A stretch of 64,000 bases of DNA from Cylicocyclus nassatus (taxonomy: Eukaryota; Nematoda; Chromadorea; Rhabditida; Strongylidae). This document shows positions 10,801 through 20,289 of this stretch, one piece after another. A program made the translations under genes and the position numbers. Where the stretch lies: positions 14,912,347-14,976,346 of the forward strand of contig CATQJL010000316.1 in the NCBI GenBank assembly GCA_958299035.1, in the 5' to 3' direction. Numbering within the stretch: the stretch's first letter is position 1; each line of letters begins with the position of its first letter. The notes beneath the pieces were generated by a model. It was not told the DNA's origin, made no database searches, and saw only the letters and a program-made list of their open reading frames with translations.

Positions 10801-12283
10801 TTTCAAAGTCATGTATCTTCTTGAAAACTCATTGAAAACGCGGTCAATTTGTACTGAGGGTATACTACGACATTGCCAAACATTTACTGTCGAAAACATG
10901 CTAATCATGCTGTAGTATATCCTCATATAATGTTTTCATCTAGTTTGAAGGTAAATGGTTTTGGAAATGAAATGATCACCTGGAAATTCCCAAGGGATCC
11001 TACAAAATAGTGAAAACCTAATCTTGCATGGCAGTAACCCGGGCATCCATTATGCGCAGGAATGAGGAGTTTGAGGACCTTCATAAGCCAAACAGAGAAA
11101 GAAGAAAAAAAGATATTTAAAGTAGCGAGATATAACGCTTCCGCTCTTAGGGCCGCATGCATTAACACTTTCCAACGCGGAGGGGATCGCAGCTTAAAAG
11201 AAAGCTTTATATCCTGAAGCTCCCAACTTCTGGATTTAAGTACTTGCACCATCCTTCACTATTAACACTATGAACGGGAGCAAGAAGTTACAAGCAGCAT
11301 TTTTCAACTCTCTGTTTGATCCCCTGATGATCCCTGGCTGCCGACCGTCTTTTCTTCAAAGTCATTTTTCTTGGTCACTTCAAAATTGTGCTGCTCATCT
11401 AACCCAACAGTGCTAATCATGATTCTGGTAGGAACAAGCGATGTTTCGTAGTCATGAAATTTGCGATGAACCAGAAGTCGAAAGTTGGGGTTCAATGAAG
11501 AATTCGATTTTCTAAAAACTCGTTTGTTCTCATCACCAACAACAGTGTACTGCTCATCTGACATAACAGTGCTTAGCACTGTTATGTCAGATGAACAGTA
11601 CAACTACGAAAATTTTCGCTAATTTCGAAGAAAAAAAATAACTTCGAACGAAAGATTCGTCCCCGGGGATCATCAGGGGATCAAACAGAAAGCTGAAAAA
11701 TGCGGCTTGCGTTAACATCCCGCCGGGGAAGGGGATCGCAGATAAAAATGCGATCCCCTTCCCCGGAATGCATGCGGCCCTTTGATACTTTCCCTTTCCC
11801 GCGGGTATGTACGTGCACACAGGCCTTAGAATGCTTTAGAAAGTTGATTTTTGTTCTTCTTCTATCAAAATTAAAAGACAATTTACAGCATTTTGCACAG
11901 CAATGGCACACACTAATATGTACACCATAAAAAATCCCGGTAATGGGAGCGTTGGAGCTGTTGTGAATTACTGTCACGTTTTAGAGAAAGAAGAATCCAT
12001 GTTCGTTTTTCTAAACCTGACTCAAACGATTTCTCATTCAAAGTAGAAGCAGTAATACTTTTCGTTATCTTTCGTGCTCAAATTTGAAGGTTTTCAAGCC
12101 CCAAGAAAAGAAGGAGGCGTAGCTCTCACTTTTTTGTTGAGTAGGGCTGAAGCCTTGTTTTATAGCAGAATTTGTTAGATCAGTATAATCGCTTGGATCA
12201 TCCATTATGTAGCAATAAGTATGATCGCTGCTTGTGCTACCGCTGCGCATGCGTTGTAGTCCATAATCGTTCGATGTAGCCAT
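7864..12283 (-). CDS. Candidate type II membrane protein, first two exons (partial)
   Basis: Exon 1 (12283-12130) starts at ATG 12283-12281 and encodes 51 residues, acidic and tyrosine-rich (MDDPSDYTDL). It ends at a GTGAGA donor in phase 1. Exon 2 (7977-7864) follows an acceptor ending CTTTTAG, opens in the matching phase, and encodes KLNKSTKW followed by an about 22-residue membrane segment (residues 61-82), then PRKEARE. It ends at a GTATGA donor in phase 1. Upstream of the ATG is TTTTTTCAG followed by a 27-nt leader, a good trans-splice site. The design (short cytosolic tail, one membrane span, phase-1 junction) parallels the VWA gene at 46440-60141. The ectodomain exons were not found; the minus-strand frame at 7306-7076, ending EIEIVVIS before a phase-1 GTGTAA, is a weak candidate. 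An alternative is a short gene starting at 8122 after TTATTTCAG. The intron holds several repeats. No homologue recognised. Confidence 0.45.
7978..9000. other. Intron or intergenic sequence, nothing recognised
   Basis: AT-rich sequence inside the proposed first intron of the minus-strand gene. The 88-residue minus frame at 8622-8888 shows no family features. Confidence 0.4.
9020..9150 (+). repeat. Microsatellite-tailed repeat module
   Basis: TATATATGTGTATAAA is followed by a TTTG/GTGT-rich stretch, then TTCCGGGTAGAA and GGATCCGGACTAAGCTTTGC. This order is shared with the modules at 16390, 15082 (inverted) and 62155 (inverted). These resemble terminal modules of Helitron-like non-autonomous elements, but that class is an inference. 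Confidence 0.5.
9306..9343. repeat. Perfect 17-bp inverted repeat hairpin
   Basis: The arms TACTCTAGGCGCCATAT and its inverse are separated by CTCA. The interior contains GGCGCC on both arms. Possibly a relic of a small MITE or a transcript hairpin. Confidence 0.7.
9440..9940 (+). mobile_element. Possible solo LTR or promoter-bearing repeat
   Basis: A GC-richer block in otherwise AT-rich sequence contains TATATAAGGC near 9561 followed by a GC-rich leader, then GGAACCCAGATTCTTGGTTG and a small hairpin (AGCACAGGACTCC ... CATCCTGTG). This layout suits an LTR promoter region, but no second copy lies in the window and the ends are undefined. The 107- and 74-residue plus-strand frames across it have no family signature. 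Confidence 0.25.
9948..9974. repeat. ATTTC pentanucleotide microsatellite
   Basis: About five uninterrupted copies of ATTTC. Confidence 0.9.
9975..11149. other. No gene recognised
   Basis: Mixed-composition sequence with a GC-rich patch near 10625-10690. No family motif in any frame. Confidence 0.4.
11150..11780. mobile_element. Fold-back element with GGGCCGCATGC ends
   Basis: TTA precedes GGGCCGCATGCATTAAC on the left. The right end is AATGCATGCGGCCC followed by TTT. Internal inverted blocks include CTGTTTGATCCCCTGATGAT near 11316 and its inverse near 11660-11690. Ends starting GG next to TTA fit Tourist/Harbinger-type MITEs. A partial copy lies at 6132, and a 140-bp relative with the same terminal GGGCCGCATGCA lies at 24542. 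It sits in the proposed intron of the minus-strand gene. Confidence 0.75.
11547..11601. repeat. 55-bp near-perfect palindrome
   Basis: The arms of 26 bp, centred on TTA at 11573-11575, differ at one position. They include TCTGACATAACAGTGC and its inverse. It lies at the centre of the surrounding fold-back element, so it may simply be that element's loop-proximal arms. Confidence 0.85.
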
Positions 12284-12302
12284 CACTTCTGATCGTTACC
12301 GC

Positions 12303-12312
12303 ACGTCACCCT
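12303..12312 (-). promoter_or_regulatory. Candidate spliced-leader acceptor
   Basis: Read on the minus strand, a T-rich tract ends TTTTTTCAG 27 nt upstream of the ATG at 12283. No donor is needed for a trans-splice site. This matches the nematode TTTTCAG consensus. Confidence 0.45.
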
Positions 12313-12594
12313 GAAAAAATTCCTATCACTGTGTTTCAAAATCAGATTTATCTAAAAACACATCAGTTATTAACAGGACTTCTTTGCTTTGCCTAGGGAG
12401 AAGGTGATGGATGCTGAAAATTCCTATTCTTTTCCCAGGTGACAAGCAGCGCTCAATTTCTCTACAATGCTGGAGGAGTTAGTCTCTGCGTGTGCCCCGC
12501 GAAGCTGTCGTTCTCTTCAATTACTGACTTTGTAATGCATTCCATGGAAAGTTCTCGGCGGATTTCTTTTGCCTTCAGTTCGTACAGATCTTAG

Positions 12595-13413
12595 AGTTCC
12601 GGCACAGTTCCACAGCGGCGAGTGCAGGAGCTGCTGTGCTGCATGCTCTGTAGCCTCCCGCAAGCGGTAGCTGGGAGATCGGCGACTTCGAAGTATTTGT
12701 CATTCTCGTCCTTTGGATGAACTCCCCATAACTTGTTTTGCAGCTTCTAAAGATGTCAGTAACTCACTTTTCCGAACGCAAAAAGTGCGGTTAGGCGGGA
12801 TGCGAAAGCCCGCCTCCCAGAGAGCGATTGGCTCATGAAAACTAATGGAGACACCCACACATTTCGGACTGGATTATTGGCTCGAGCAACCAATCGATCT
12901 GCCAAGGAGCCGGCTTCCGCTTTTCGCCCAAACACCAGCCCTCACGTTCAGAAAGCAGTAGCTGTTTTGAAGAGAAAAAAATTCTACATTGCATTCTGCT
13001 TGAAGTATTTGTTTATTTTCTTTACGGGATTTGCAAGTTGATCCAAAAAACGGAAAGAGCTTTTGCACCAACCTAATATCTTTATCGAAAATCCTTCTTG
13101 TATTTCGAAAAGTTATACTGCGTTCTTGACATAGCCAGCTGTCGTCACCGTTCCCGCTTTTAGTGATCAACTCAAATGTTTATTAGACAAAATTGTGGTC
13201 ATTCTCAAACTTCGCTGTAAGTTTGATGCTATTTTTTACAAGAGGAAGCGAAGTGCAAGAATGGAAAAAAACCAGCAAAACTCAAATCGAAAACCGTTGA
13301 AAGCAGTCAGAAATGCCAGTTTCCGTCGTTCTATACCGCATGCGGTTTGCTGCAGCGCGTACAGCACAATTCCAGCACAGCTTCGAGCGCTGTGCTAAAA
13401 CTATGCCGGAACT
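12595..13413. mobile_element. TIR element with AGTTCCGGCA ends
   Basis: The left end AGTTCCGGCACAGTT and the right end AACTATGCCGGAACT are inverted with one mismatch. Inside the right part is a mariner-type terminus (GCACCAACCTAA near 13066-13077), suggesting a nested or chimeric insertion. No transposase. The target duplication is unclear. Confidence 0.5.
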
Positions 13414-14204
13414 AGTGTTAAGGAAAACATGGAAGAGCCCTACTTTATTAATTTTGATGAACTATGCCCAAAAGTGGTGGTATTCCAAAAAGAAATTGCG
13501 GTAACAGAACTAGAAATGTATCTGTTTTACTATCGTGACAGAACAAAAACGCTGATACATGCGATGACTCTTATCGGTGATAGCAGAAATTGCAGGCAAG
13601 ATATGACGTGCCTTTTCAACACAAAATGAGGTGCTATTGCTTGCTTGCAGAAAAGTGGAATAAGTGGATGAACTGAGTTGCGTAAATTTCAAGATTTCTA
13701 TACATGTAGCAAATGAACCATGTCTGTTTCGAAATTTGCTCCATGTGTTAATGTGTTCTGATGTTAAAGTGTCACACCTTTAACCTCGTTAAACGTTGGG
13801 CTAGCTTTACGCACTTGCAACCAAAAAGAGAAATGAAGTGAGACATGGTGAAAAAGTGGCTAGCACATCGAGGACCTCTGCAACAGGTCGAGGAAAGGTC
13901 TAGCGGAACCAGACAAAATTATGACGATTCATGAACTACTTACTGGCAAGAACATGTAGTGAACCCTTTTCAGAGCATTTGAAGCACGTATATTGCTTTA
14001 CACCTAACAAGCTAGAGCTACGATCGTTATTTCGCACCATAATGGACCGTCAAAAAAAATTATGATCTCATGTAGTTAAACAATCCGTAAACTAAAAGCG
14101 GTAATGAATCATGCAAAAGGAAGATAAGGTGATGACTGTATCGATCCGGTTCTACAGTGCTAATGGGAGAGTCGCCATTGGAAAAGAGGGAATATCATTA
14201 ACTA
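13414..14204. other. No gene recognised
   Basis: The 66-residue plus frame at 13429-13629 shows no family motif. No repeats noticed. Confidence 0.4.
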
Positions 14205-14930
14205 GCCCACTTTTCGTTATCGATCGATGTCGATTTTGCCGATTTTTATCGACTTTTTTGCAGAGTTCACCTACAGGGCTAGGAGTGGGCACAGGGGGGT
14301 AATCGAGCATGGGGATTCCGAATACAATATTAGTTTTCAGAATTATCGATTACTTTTATTGATTTTATCGATATTTTGTAAATTTTGACATGCGAGGCTG
14401 GGATTTTGCACAGGGGGGTAATCGAGCATGCTGATTACGAACACAATATTAGTTTTCAGGATCGTCCATTACTTTTATCGATTTTATCGATTTTTTTGTA
14501 AAGTTTGACCTGCGGGGCTGGGAGTTTGCACAGGGGGTAATCGAGCATGCAGATTACGAATACAATATTAGTTTTCAAGATCGTCCATTACTTTTATCGA
14601 TTTTATCGATTTTTTGAAAATTTGAGCTAGGGGGCTGGAATTTGGCACAGGAGTGTAATCGAGCATGCTGATCACCCCCCTTGGGGATGATCAGCATGCT
14701 CGATTACCCCCCTGTGCCAACTCCCAGCCCCCTAGCTCAAACTTTGCAAAAAAATCGATAAAATCGATAAAAGTAATCGATAATCCTGAAAACCAATATT
14801 GTATTCGGAATCCCCATGCTCACTTACCCCCCTGTGCCAACTCCCAGCCCCGTAGGTGAACTCAGCAAAAAAATCGATAAAAATCGATAAAATCGATATC
14901 GATCGATGACGAAAAGTAGCCTTTGACACC
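14205..14930. repeat. Inverted array of 120-bp ATCGAT-rich units (four forward, two reverse)
   Basis: Units carrying CACAGGGGGGTAATCGAGCA start near 14290, 14409, 14529 and 14646, a period of 117-120 bp. Two inverted units end near 14717 and 14837. Each unit holds ATCGATTTTATCGAT and GGGGCTGGGAG. The outer ends are inverted copies of TTTTCGT-ATCGATCGAT. With the module at 14931-15082 this forms one element, read right to left. A second copy with about two units lies at 16390-16750. Confidence 0.85.
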
Positions 14931-15082
14931 CGCCGGGGCCCGTAGTGTATGTGTGCCAAGTTTGGTCCGGATCGGTTCAGAAATGGAATTTTCTATTCGG
15001 AACATACGTACACACAGACAGACAGACATACAGACAGACAGACATACATACAAACAGACATTCAGCTTTATATATAAGATTG
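14931..15082 (-). repeat. Microsatellite-tailed terminal module of the 120-bp-unit element
   Basis: On the minus strand it begins ATCTTATATATAAAGCTGAA, then a TCTG/TATG microsatellite (15001-15060 on the plus strand), then TTCCGAATAGAAAATTCCA and a GATCCGGACCAAACTTGGCA-like block. It faces a copy of the same module at 16390. Confidence 0.8.
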
Positions 15083-16389
15083 TGAAATCACAAATTAGCC
15101 ACCATGGTTCTCCAATGGAACACACTTGTGCGATTGTCGTCTGATATCATCAATTTACAGCGCACTTTGGCCTCATTCCTCAAAATGTTGTCATTCAAAG
15201 AGCAACATATCTGTGACGACATAAAGAATGCCCATTCAAAAAACTTTAATTATAAGTGAAATTATTCTCCTATTTATTGAAACTCAAAAGTCATTCGGGG
15301 TTACTACAATCTAAACTCTTCTTTCCCGCTTTTACTCCGCAACAATCAGCAATGGTACTACAAACTTTTCTTCGGAGATTATAGATAACTTTTGAAAGCA
15401 TGCGAGAGTATTTTAGTGACATTTCGGTAGTTAGTCCATTCTAGCCTTCCTAGCTAGCAGTCCCGTTCTGGTTTTCGCTTGCATCATGCACATGCCGGTG
15501 TGCAGTTGAAATATTGCCTCCCTTCTGCTCTCCTTCCCTCCTAGCTCCCCTCCCCTTCTCTGCTATTTACCAGATGTTGCTATCTCGCTGCCGATCCCTT
15601 CCAACACTTTCTCCTCTTTGTCCTTCCCTTGAAGGGCCTGGCATGCGTTGGTTTGGAACATTTCTGGAATCGAAGTCTCTCATGACTTCGCGAACATTTA
15701 CGAAGTCCCTTGACGTAAAAGATAGTAGTGAAACCCTTACTCAATCAATTTAATGATAAAAAAGCGAAAAAAGGGCATTTTGAGGTATCGTCGATTCAAA
15801 ACGCACAAAGACTGGGCACCATTGCGTACGACCAAAATAGCTGGTGCGTGGGAGAGACAGCAGGTGGTAAGAGGAACGAAAGAGCGCTTGATCACAGAGG
15901 CGCCGATAAGTCCGCAGTCTTTGTGCGCAACGAATCGAAGGTATCTTTATAACAAGAAGGCAAAAAAAAACATTCTGAGTTGATTAGAGGCTCCGTCATT
16001 GAGTGTGGTACCACTTTAGTGCTCAGAATGACAAAAACGCTTCTAGGCCGACCAAATCTGTGGCCTCAAGAATCCGGCGATGCATTTTTCGCCACATAGT
16101 TCAAAGGACACCGCATGAGATTGGAGCGCAATGTCTAGTGCGTAGGTTCACACCATTTTTGGCTCAAGAAAGAGAAGGGGGAGTGGTTTGATTCGATCTC
16201 TTCGCTATATGTTAGATTTTTGAGCGTTCTAATCATCCAAGTAAGGGTCCAAAACTTATGTGAACCCTCCGGCATTTATGCTTCGAACCAACCCAGTTGG
16301 TTTGGTGTTGGTCTAAAAACCAAGGAATCTGGGAAAAAGTATTAAGATACATAAGTTTGCAAAACTTTTTACATAGTATAGTTTGGAGT
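15083..16389. other. Spacer between two divergent repeat copies; no gene recognised
   Basis: A 1.3-kb stretch bounded by two outward-reading copies of the TATATAAAGCTGAATG module. The open frames here (79, 74 and 76 residues) have no family features. Confidence 0.4.
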
Positions 16390-16750
16390 AATCTTATATA
16401 TAAAGCTGAATGTCTGTTTGTATGTATGTATGTCTGTATGTATGTATGTTCCGAATAGAAAATTCCACTTCTGAACCAATCCGAGCCAAACTTGGCATAC
16501 TACACCTTGGGGCAGGGCGGGTGTCATAGGCTACTTTTCGTCATCGATCGATATCGATTTTATCGAATTTTATTGATTTCTTTTGCAAAGTTTAACCTAC
16601 TGGGCTGGGAGTTTGCGCAAGGGGGTAACCGAGCATGCTGATTGCGAATACAATATTAGTTTTTGAAATTTTCCATTGGTTTTATCGATTTTATCGATTT
16701 TTCGCAAAGTTTGAGCTACGGGGCTGGGAGTTGGCACAGGGGGTAATCAT
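16390..16750 (+). repeat. Second copy of the microsatellite-tailed ATCGAT element
   Basis: It starts ATCTTATATATAAAGCTGAA, with a TATG/TCTG microsatellite, TTCCGAATAGAAAATTCCA, an ATCGATCGATATCGAT block, then two 120-bp units (AGGGGGTAACCGAGCATGCT near 16618 and CAGGGGGTAATCAT near 16736). The order is the same as the inverted copy at 14205-15082. No coding capacity; the 136-residue frame at 16635 is a read-through of the repeat. Confidence 0.8.
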
Positions 16751-18215
16751 ATTGCCAAATTCGACGCTTTGTGTTTGTTTGTGCGCTGTAAACAAGCGAT
16801 CTGTTTGTTTGGGTCTTATGTTTGAAATTCGCGCGCTTGCAAAAGAACTCGTTGAACTCGTAAAAACTGACATGTTTGTGGTTTTTTTCGGCGCTCGCCC
16901 AGGACCTTATCAAAACGATATTCTCTCTGCTTCTGACCCTAAAACGAAGTTCAGTTTGACTCCAGACCATCTGTGCCGGGCCCTGTTTTCTTCCCCCTCC
17001 GTCCCCTTCTCAGAAAAGCGTACGAGTGCTCCATTATCAGCATAAACTTACCTTTCATAGAGTTGCTGCAAGGAGTTGCATCCTTCGTTGCAAAATGGAA
17101 TAAGCTCCATGCTGCTTACTTGACTACGGTTAAATGGGTTGAAGAGTAATCAGCGTCTATGACTACAATAATTGCCAAACATTACTGATTGATAGAACGA
17201 GCTTGAAAGGGAAGGTAGCCTAAAAAATCTACCGTGGTTATATTTTTATGGAAAAATTCAGTTTGGTCGGTTCATGTAGAAAATTTCTCTAAATAGTGCA
17301 CATACACACTGCAAACCAAGTCTCTGCTTCTAGACATAGAGACTTTGATTTCTACATCAAATGAAAGTTCGTACACTTCTCTGATATCCTCAAATTATCT
17401 AAACTAATGTAAACATTGAGATAACTTCCATTTCAGCAGTCATTTTGGAAGATGCCTTCTAGGACATAAATAATTGCTAAAATTTTGTGTCTATCGTCCT
17501 AACCATACGAAGTTTTTGCTCTTGCTCTTGTTTCTTGTTCTTTTTTATTTGAAACATGGAAATTTGCTGAAGGTTTGGGAAAAAAATTTTAGTTTTGCAC
17601 TTCCTCAGCTGACATTTCACATTTTTGAAAGCCTAATCGGGCCTGTAGTGAACCCCCCCCCCTCCCCAATAGTTATAATGTAAAGAAAACGCGAGTGAAA
17701 TCGCTTCAAGCAAGTCAATACCCGGCACGACCGTGCAATGGCCGGCGCAAAAGTTGCGCGCCGGCCTATACAAAACTGCTACGAAGCACATAATTAGTCT
17801 GCGCGGCCGTTGCGTTATAGATGACAATTTCCTTTAGCAAACGAATGCACACGGCGGATGGCAGTCGCCAATCAGTATTTAGAAAACGATGAGCAGAATT
17901 TCTTGAACTGGTCTTGACTGCAAGCTGTAAACCAGCGTTTAATCCTGATCTACTTCTGTGCTACTCGATGTTAACACACCAATCACAATGTCTTGATTGA
18001 GACCGCAGATAAAGCAGTTCGAACGTTGCATGGCAATGCCTAAATGTCGGAGGCTTCCAAATAAAACATTCAATTCAAGGTAGTCACGAACAACACAGAG
18101 GACGGAACTTTCTCCGAGCCATATTCTCGCATCAAGGCGCCACTATCGCTATGCTTTTTCACTCAAAAAAATTTGTAAAAAAAAGAAAAGAAAATTTTTC
18201 CAGAATGCCGCGCCA
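16751..18215. other. No gene recognised; C run and GC hairpin
   Basis: Contains a run of ten C at 17653-17662 and a GC-rich hairpin at 17740-17766 (GGCCGGCGCAA and TTGCGCGCCGGCC). No credible exon. Confidence 0.4.
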
Positions 18216-18515
18216 TTATATTACATGGGTATAATAATAGCAAAGACCGCGATTAGTTCCATACAAACTCGGGGACGTGAAATCTGATGCTCGGTAGAAT
18301 TTTCTGCCAGACGTCCATGCTGTGTGCAAGTCAACCGTTCCGTGGTAGGCTTTGATTCTTCCCTTTCCAGTCTTGGTACCGTCTTGTTGCTTTTCTGCAC
18401 CTTGTATGTGCACCCTCATAGACAGGAAAGCACAGCCTTTAAAAAAATCGAACTCATCGTTATCTTCAAAAAAATGTGTAATAGGGTTTTCATGGACGCT
18501 GAGTTCAAAACTCAA
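18216..18515 (-). CDS. Unrecognised 99-residue open frame
   Basis: The frame has a protein-like, low-bias composition and ends with a stop after CYYYTHVI. Segments such as GKGRIKAYHGTVDLHTAWTS look coding rather than random, but I cannot place them in a family. T-rich stretches ending in AAG or AG upstream could be splice sites, so it may be the last exon of a larger minus-strand gene or a relic of a mobile element. No neighbouring exon was identified. Confidence 0.25.
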   Translation of the reverse strand: MSFELSVHENPITHFFEDNDEFDFFKGCAFLSMRVHIQGAEKQQDGTKTGKGRIKAYHGTVDLHTAWTSGRKFYRASDFTSPSLYGTNRGLCYYYTHVI

Positions 18516-19070
18516 CTCTTTACAAGGTTACGAAGCTTTCTAAACGGTGTAACCGCACTTTTTAGGAACATTGAAAAAATGGCCGCTATTGCTTACCTCG
18601 CATAATTTTTTTAATGAAGCATTACGAACAGTTGCAAACTTCACATTCAGAATCAACAACTCTAATTAGCCCAGTGTGAGAGTTTTCAGGTTGTTTTGGT
18701 TCCTTTTTGGAACAAAATATGACTTTCATGGCTCAAAACCCTCTTCAAAGTGTCTACCGTAATCTTACAGTAAGAATGAGAGATCGGCGACCCGCTCTAC
18801 TGTAAATTTAAGTTGAACTTCGCTCTACAAAATGGTACCTAAAGCTTCTCGAAACACTTCAATACAAGAGAGTTATTTACAATCAACAGTGTGAGCATTT
18901 TTTTGGGACACCCTGTAGAAAAGTTTTCGTTAAAAAATTTTTTTGACAGAGTTATGCTACAATATATCAGCGATTGATCGCGACCATAAAAGCGTTGCCT
19001 TGAATATAATCAAGTCATCTAATTTAACATGCCTATTGCACATTATGCGCCCTACTTGACGATTTGTAAG
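18516..19070. other. No gene recognised
   Basis: AT-rich sequence immediately upstream of the split LTR. Confidence 0.5.
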
Positions 19071-19215
19071 TGTTGGGGAAGTGAAGTACCCATGTATTGT
19101 ACCTGGTTTGTGTCGTCCTGTAGCTGGCTTCTGTTGTAATTCGATCCCTTGTTCGGCTGTTGGTTTCGAACTCTGTCTTCGATGAGTACCCGCCTGTTCT
19201 TATGAAGCCTTCTCA
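19071..19215 (+). mobile_element. Left half of the gypsy 5' LTR
   Basis: About 140 bp align with the start of the LTR at 41357 (CATGTATTGT, TTCTGTTGTAATTC, CGCCTGTTCT and AAGCCTTC blocks in the same order). Homology ends exactly at TCA (19213-19215), where the CAAGGG terminus of the inserted element begins. The continuation of this LTR is at 30923. Confidence 0.8.
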
Positions 19216-19328
19216 CAAGGGAAGGATACTTAATCGCACTGACGATTGGGAAGGCGGTGTATGCCGCGTATACCGTCCCCAGACGGTGATCTCTAAACCG
19301 CAATCCATATGCTATGACGTCATTCTGT

Positions 19329-19520
19329 GGCCGTATTCATTAACGAACCCTTGAGGTTAAGAGTTACCTCAGCTAGCATTTTAGTTTATAACCCGTATTC
19401 ACAACATGATCGCAATGAAATTTTCGTGGGTTAAGTCTACCTTGAGGTAAAAATGAACCTTTAAACGCATAAACCCGTATTCATCATTCTACCTTGAGGT
19501 TGAAATCTACCTCAATCATC
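19329..19520. repeat. Subterminal CCGTATTCA / CCTTGAGGT motif repeats
   Basis: CCGTATTCA occurs near 19331, 19393 and 19475, each followed by a (C)CCTTGAGGT or ACCTTGAGGT palindrome-like motif near 19348, 19439 and 19492. Further weaker ACCT(C/T)GA copies follow to 19600. Such repeats just inside an end are candidate transposase or Myb-protein binding sites. Alternatively the first copy is the real terminus of an inner Harbinger element. Confidence 0.5.
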
Positions 19521-19599
19521 ATTTATCCATCAACTTTCTACTATGCTTTCGAGGTAAAATCTAACCCTAGGATAGCTAGGGTTGAAATTCACCTTGACT

Positions 19600-20262
19600 C
19601 TGCACATGACAGTTGAACTCTTCCCAAGGGCGCCCTTGATTTCAACGCGACCGTTTTAAAGGACGAATGCATTCTCTTTATTACTAGCTCAAATTTCACT
19701 TGTTTACTCAGTCTATTGTCTTTTCATCTAGTCCTGGTTCCTGAGAGTTGATTCTTTGAGGTTTATTAAGTGATTATTGATGGGCTAAGCATCGAAATAG
19801 TCAATGCCAAGTCGCACCCGATGATCTGCAACTCAAGCGAGATCCTACCCCGCCGAGAAGATTTTGTGCAACTGTAGCGTTGATACTGCTAAAACTCATA
19901 GATGAGAATAACGCTATTCGACTCACTGAGTTCAATGTTGACATATCAAAGGTCTAAACTACGCAGGCAATTTATTGGGAAAACAAAATCAACTGTTAGA
20001 TCTTTACCTAAATAGGAGTAGTAGTACTAAGCAATTTCAATCATAAAAAAAGAGGAAGAAAACTAAAAGTTAGAAGAACGATACTCAATCCGAAGGCTAT
20101 GCCATGGGTGAAAAAGTTAAGTGAATCAAAACAAATGGAAACAATCAACGAAGATATTTGCATTATAGGATTAAAAAACATCATTAAAATGAGGTTCAGA
20201 CGAAGCAAGACATAACGAAAAATTTCAAAGTTAACACCCTTCTCACTTTCGCTATTGATACC
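19600..20262. other. No gene recognised
   Basis: AT-rich interior of the 11.7-kb element, between the subterminal repeats and transposase copy 1. Confidence 0.4.
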
Positions 20263-20289
20263 GTGATATAAGCAATCTTGCGTCCATTT

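Noticed and set aside
14205..14930. CRISPR-like array
   Set aside because: The repeats are 120-bp units without short conserved repeats and unique spacers, switch orientation, and lie in a eukaryotic genome.
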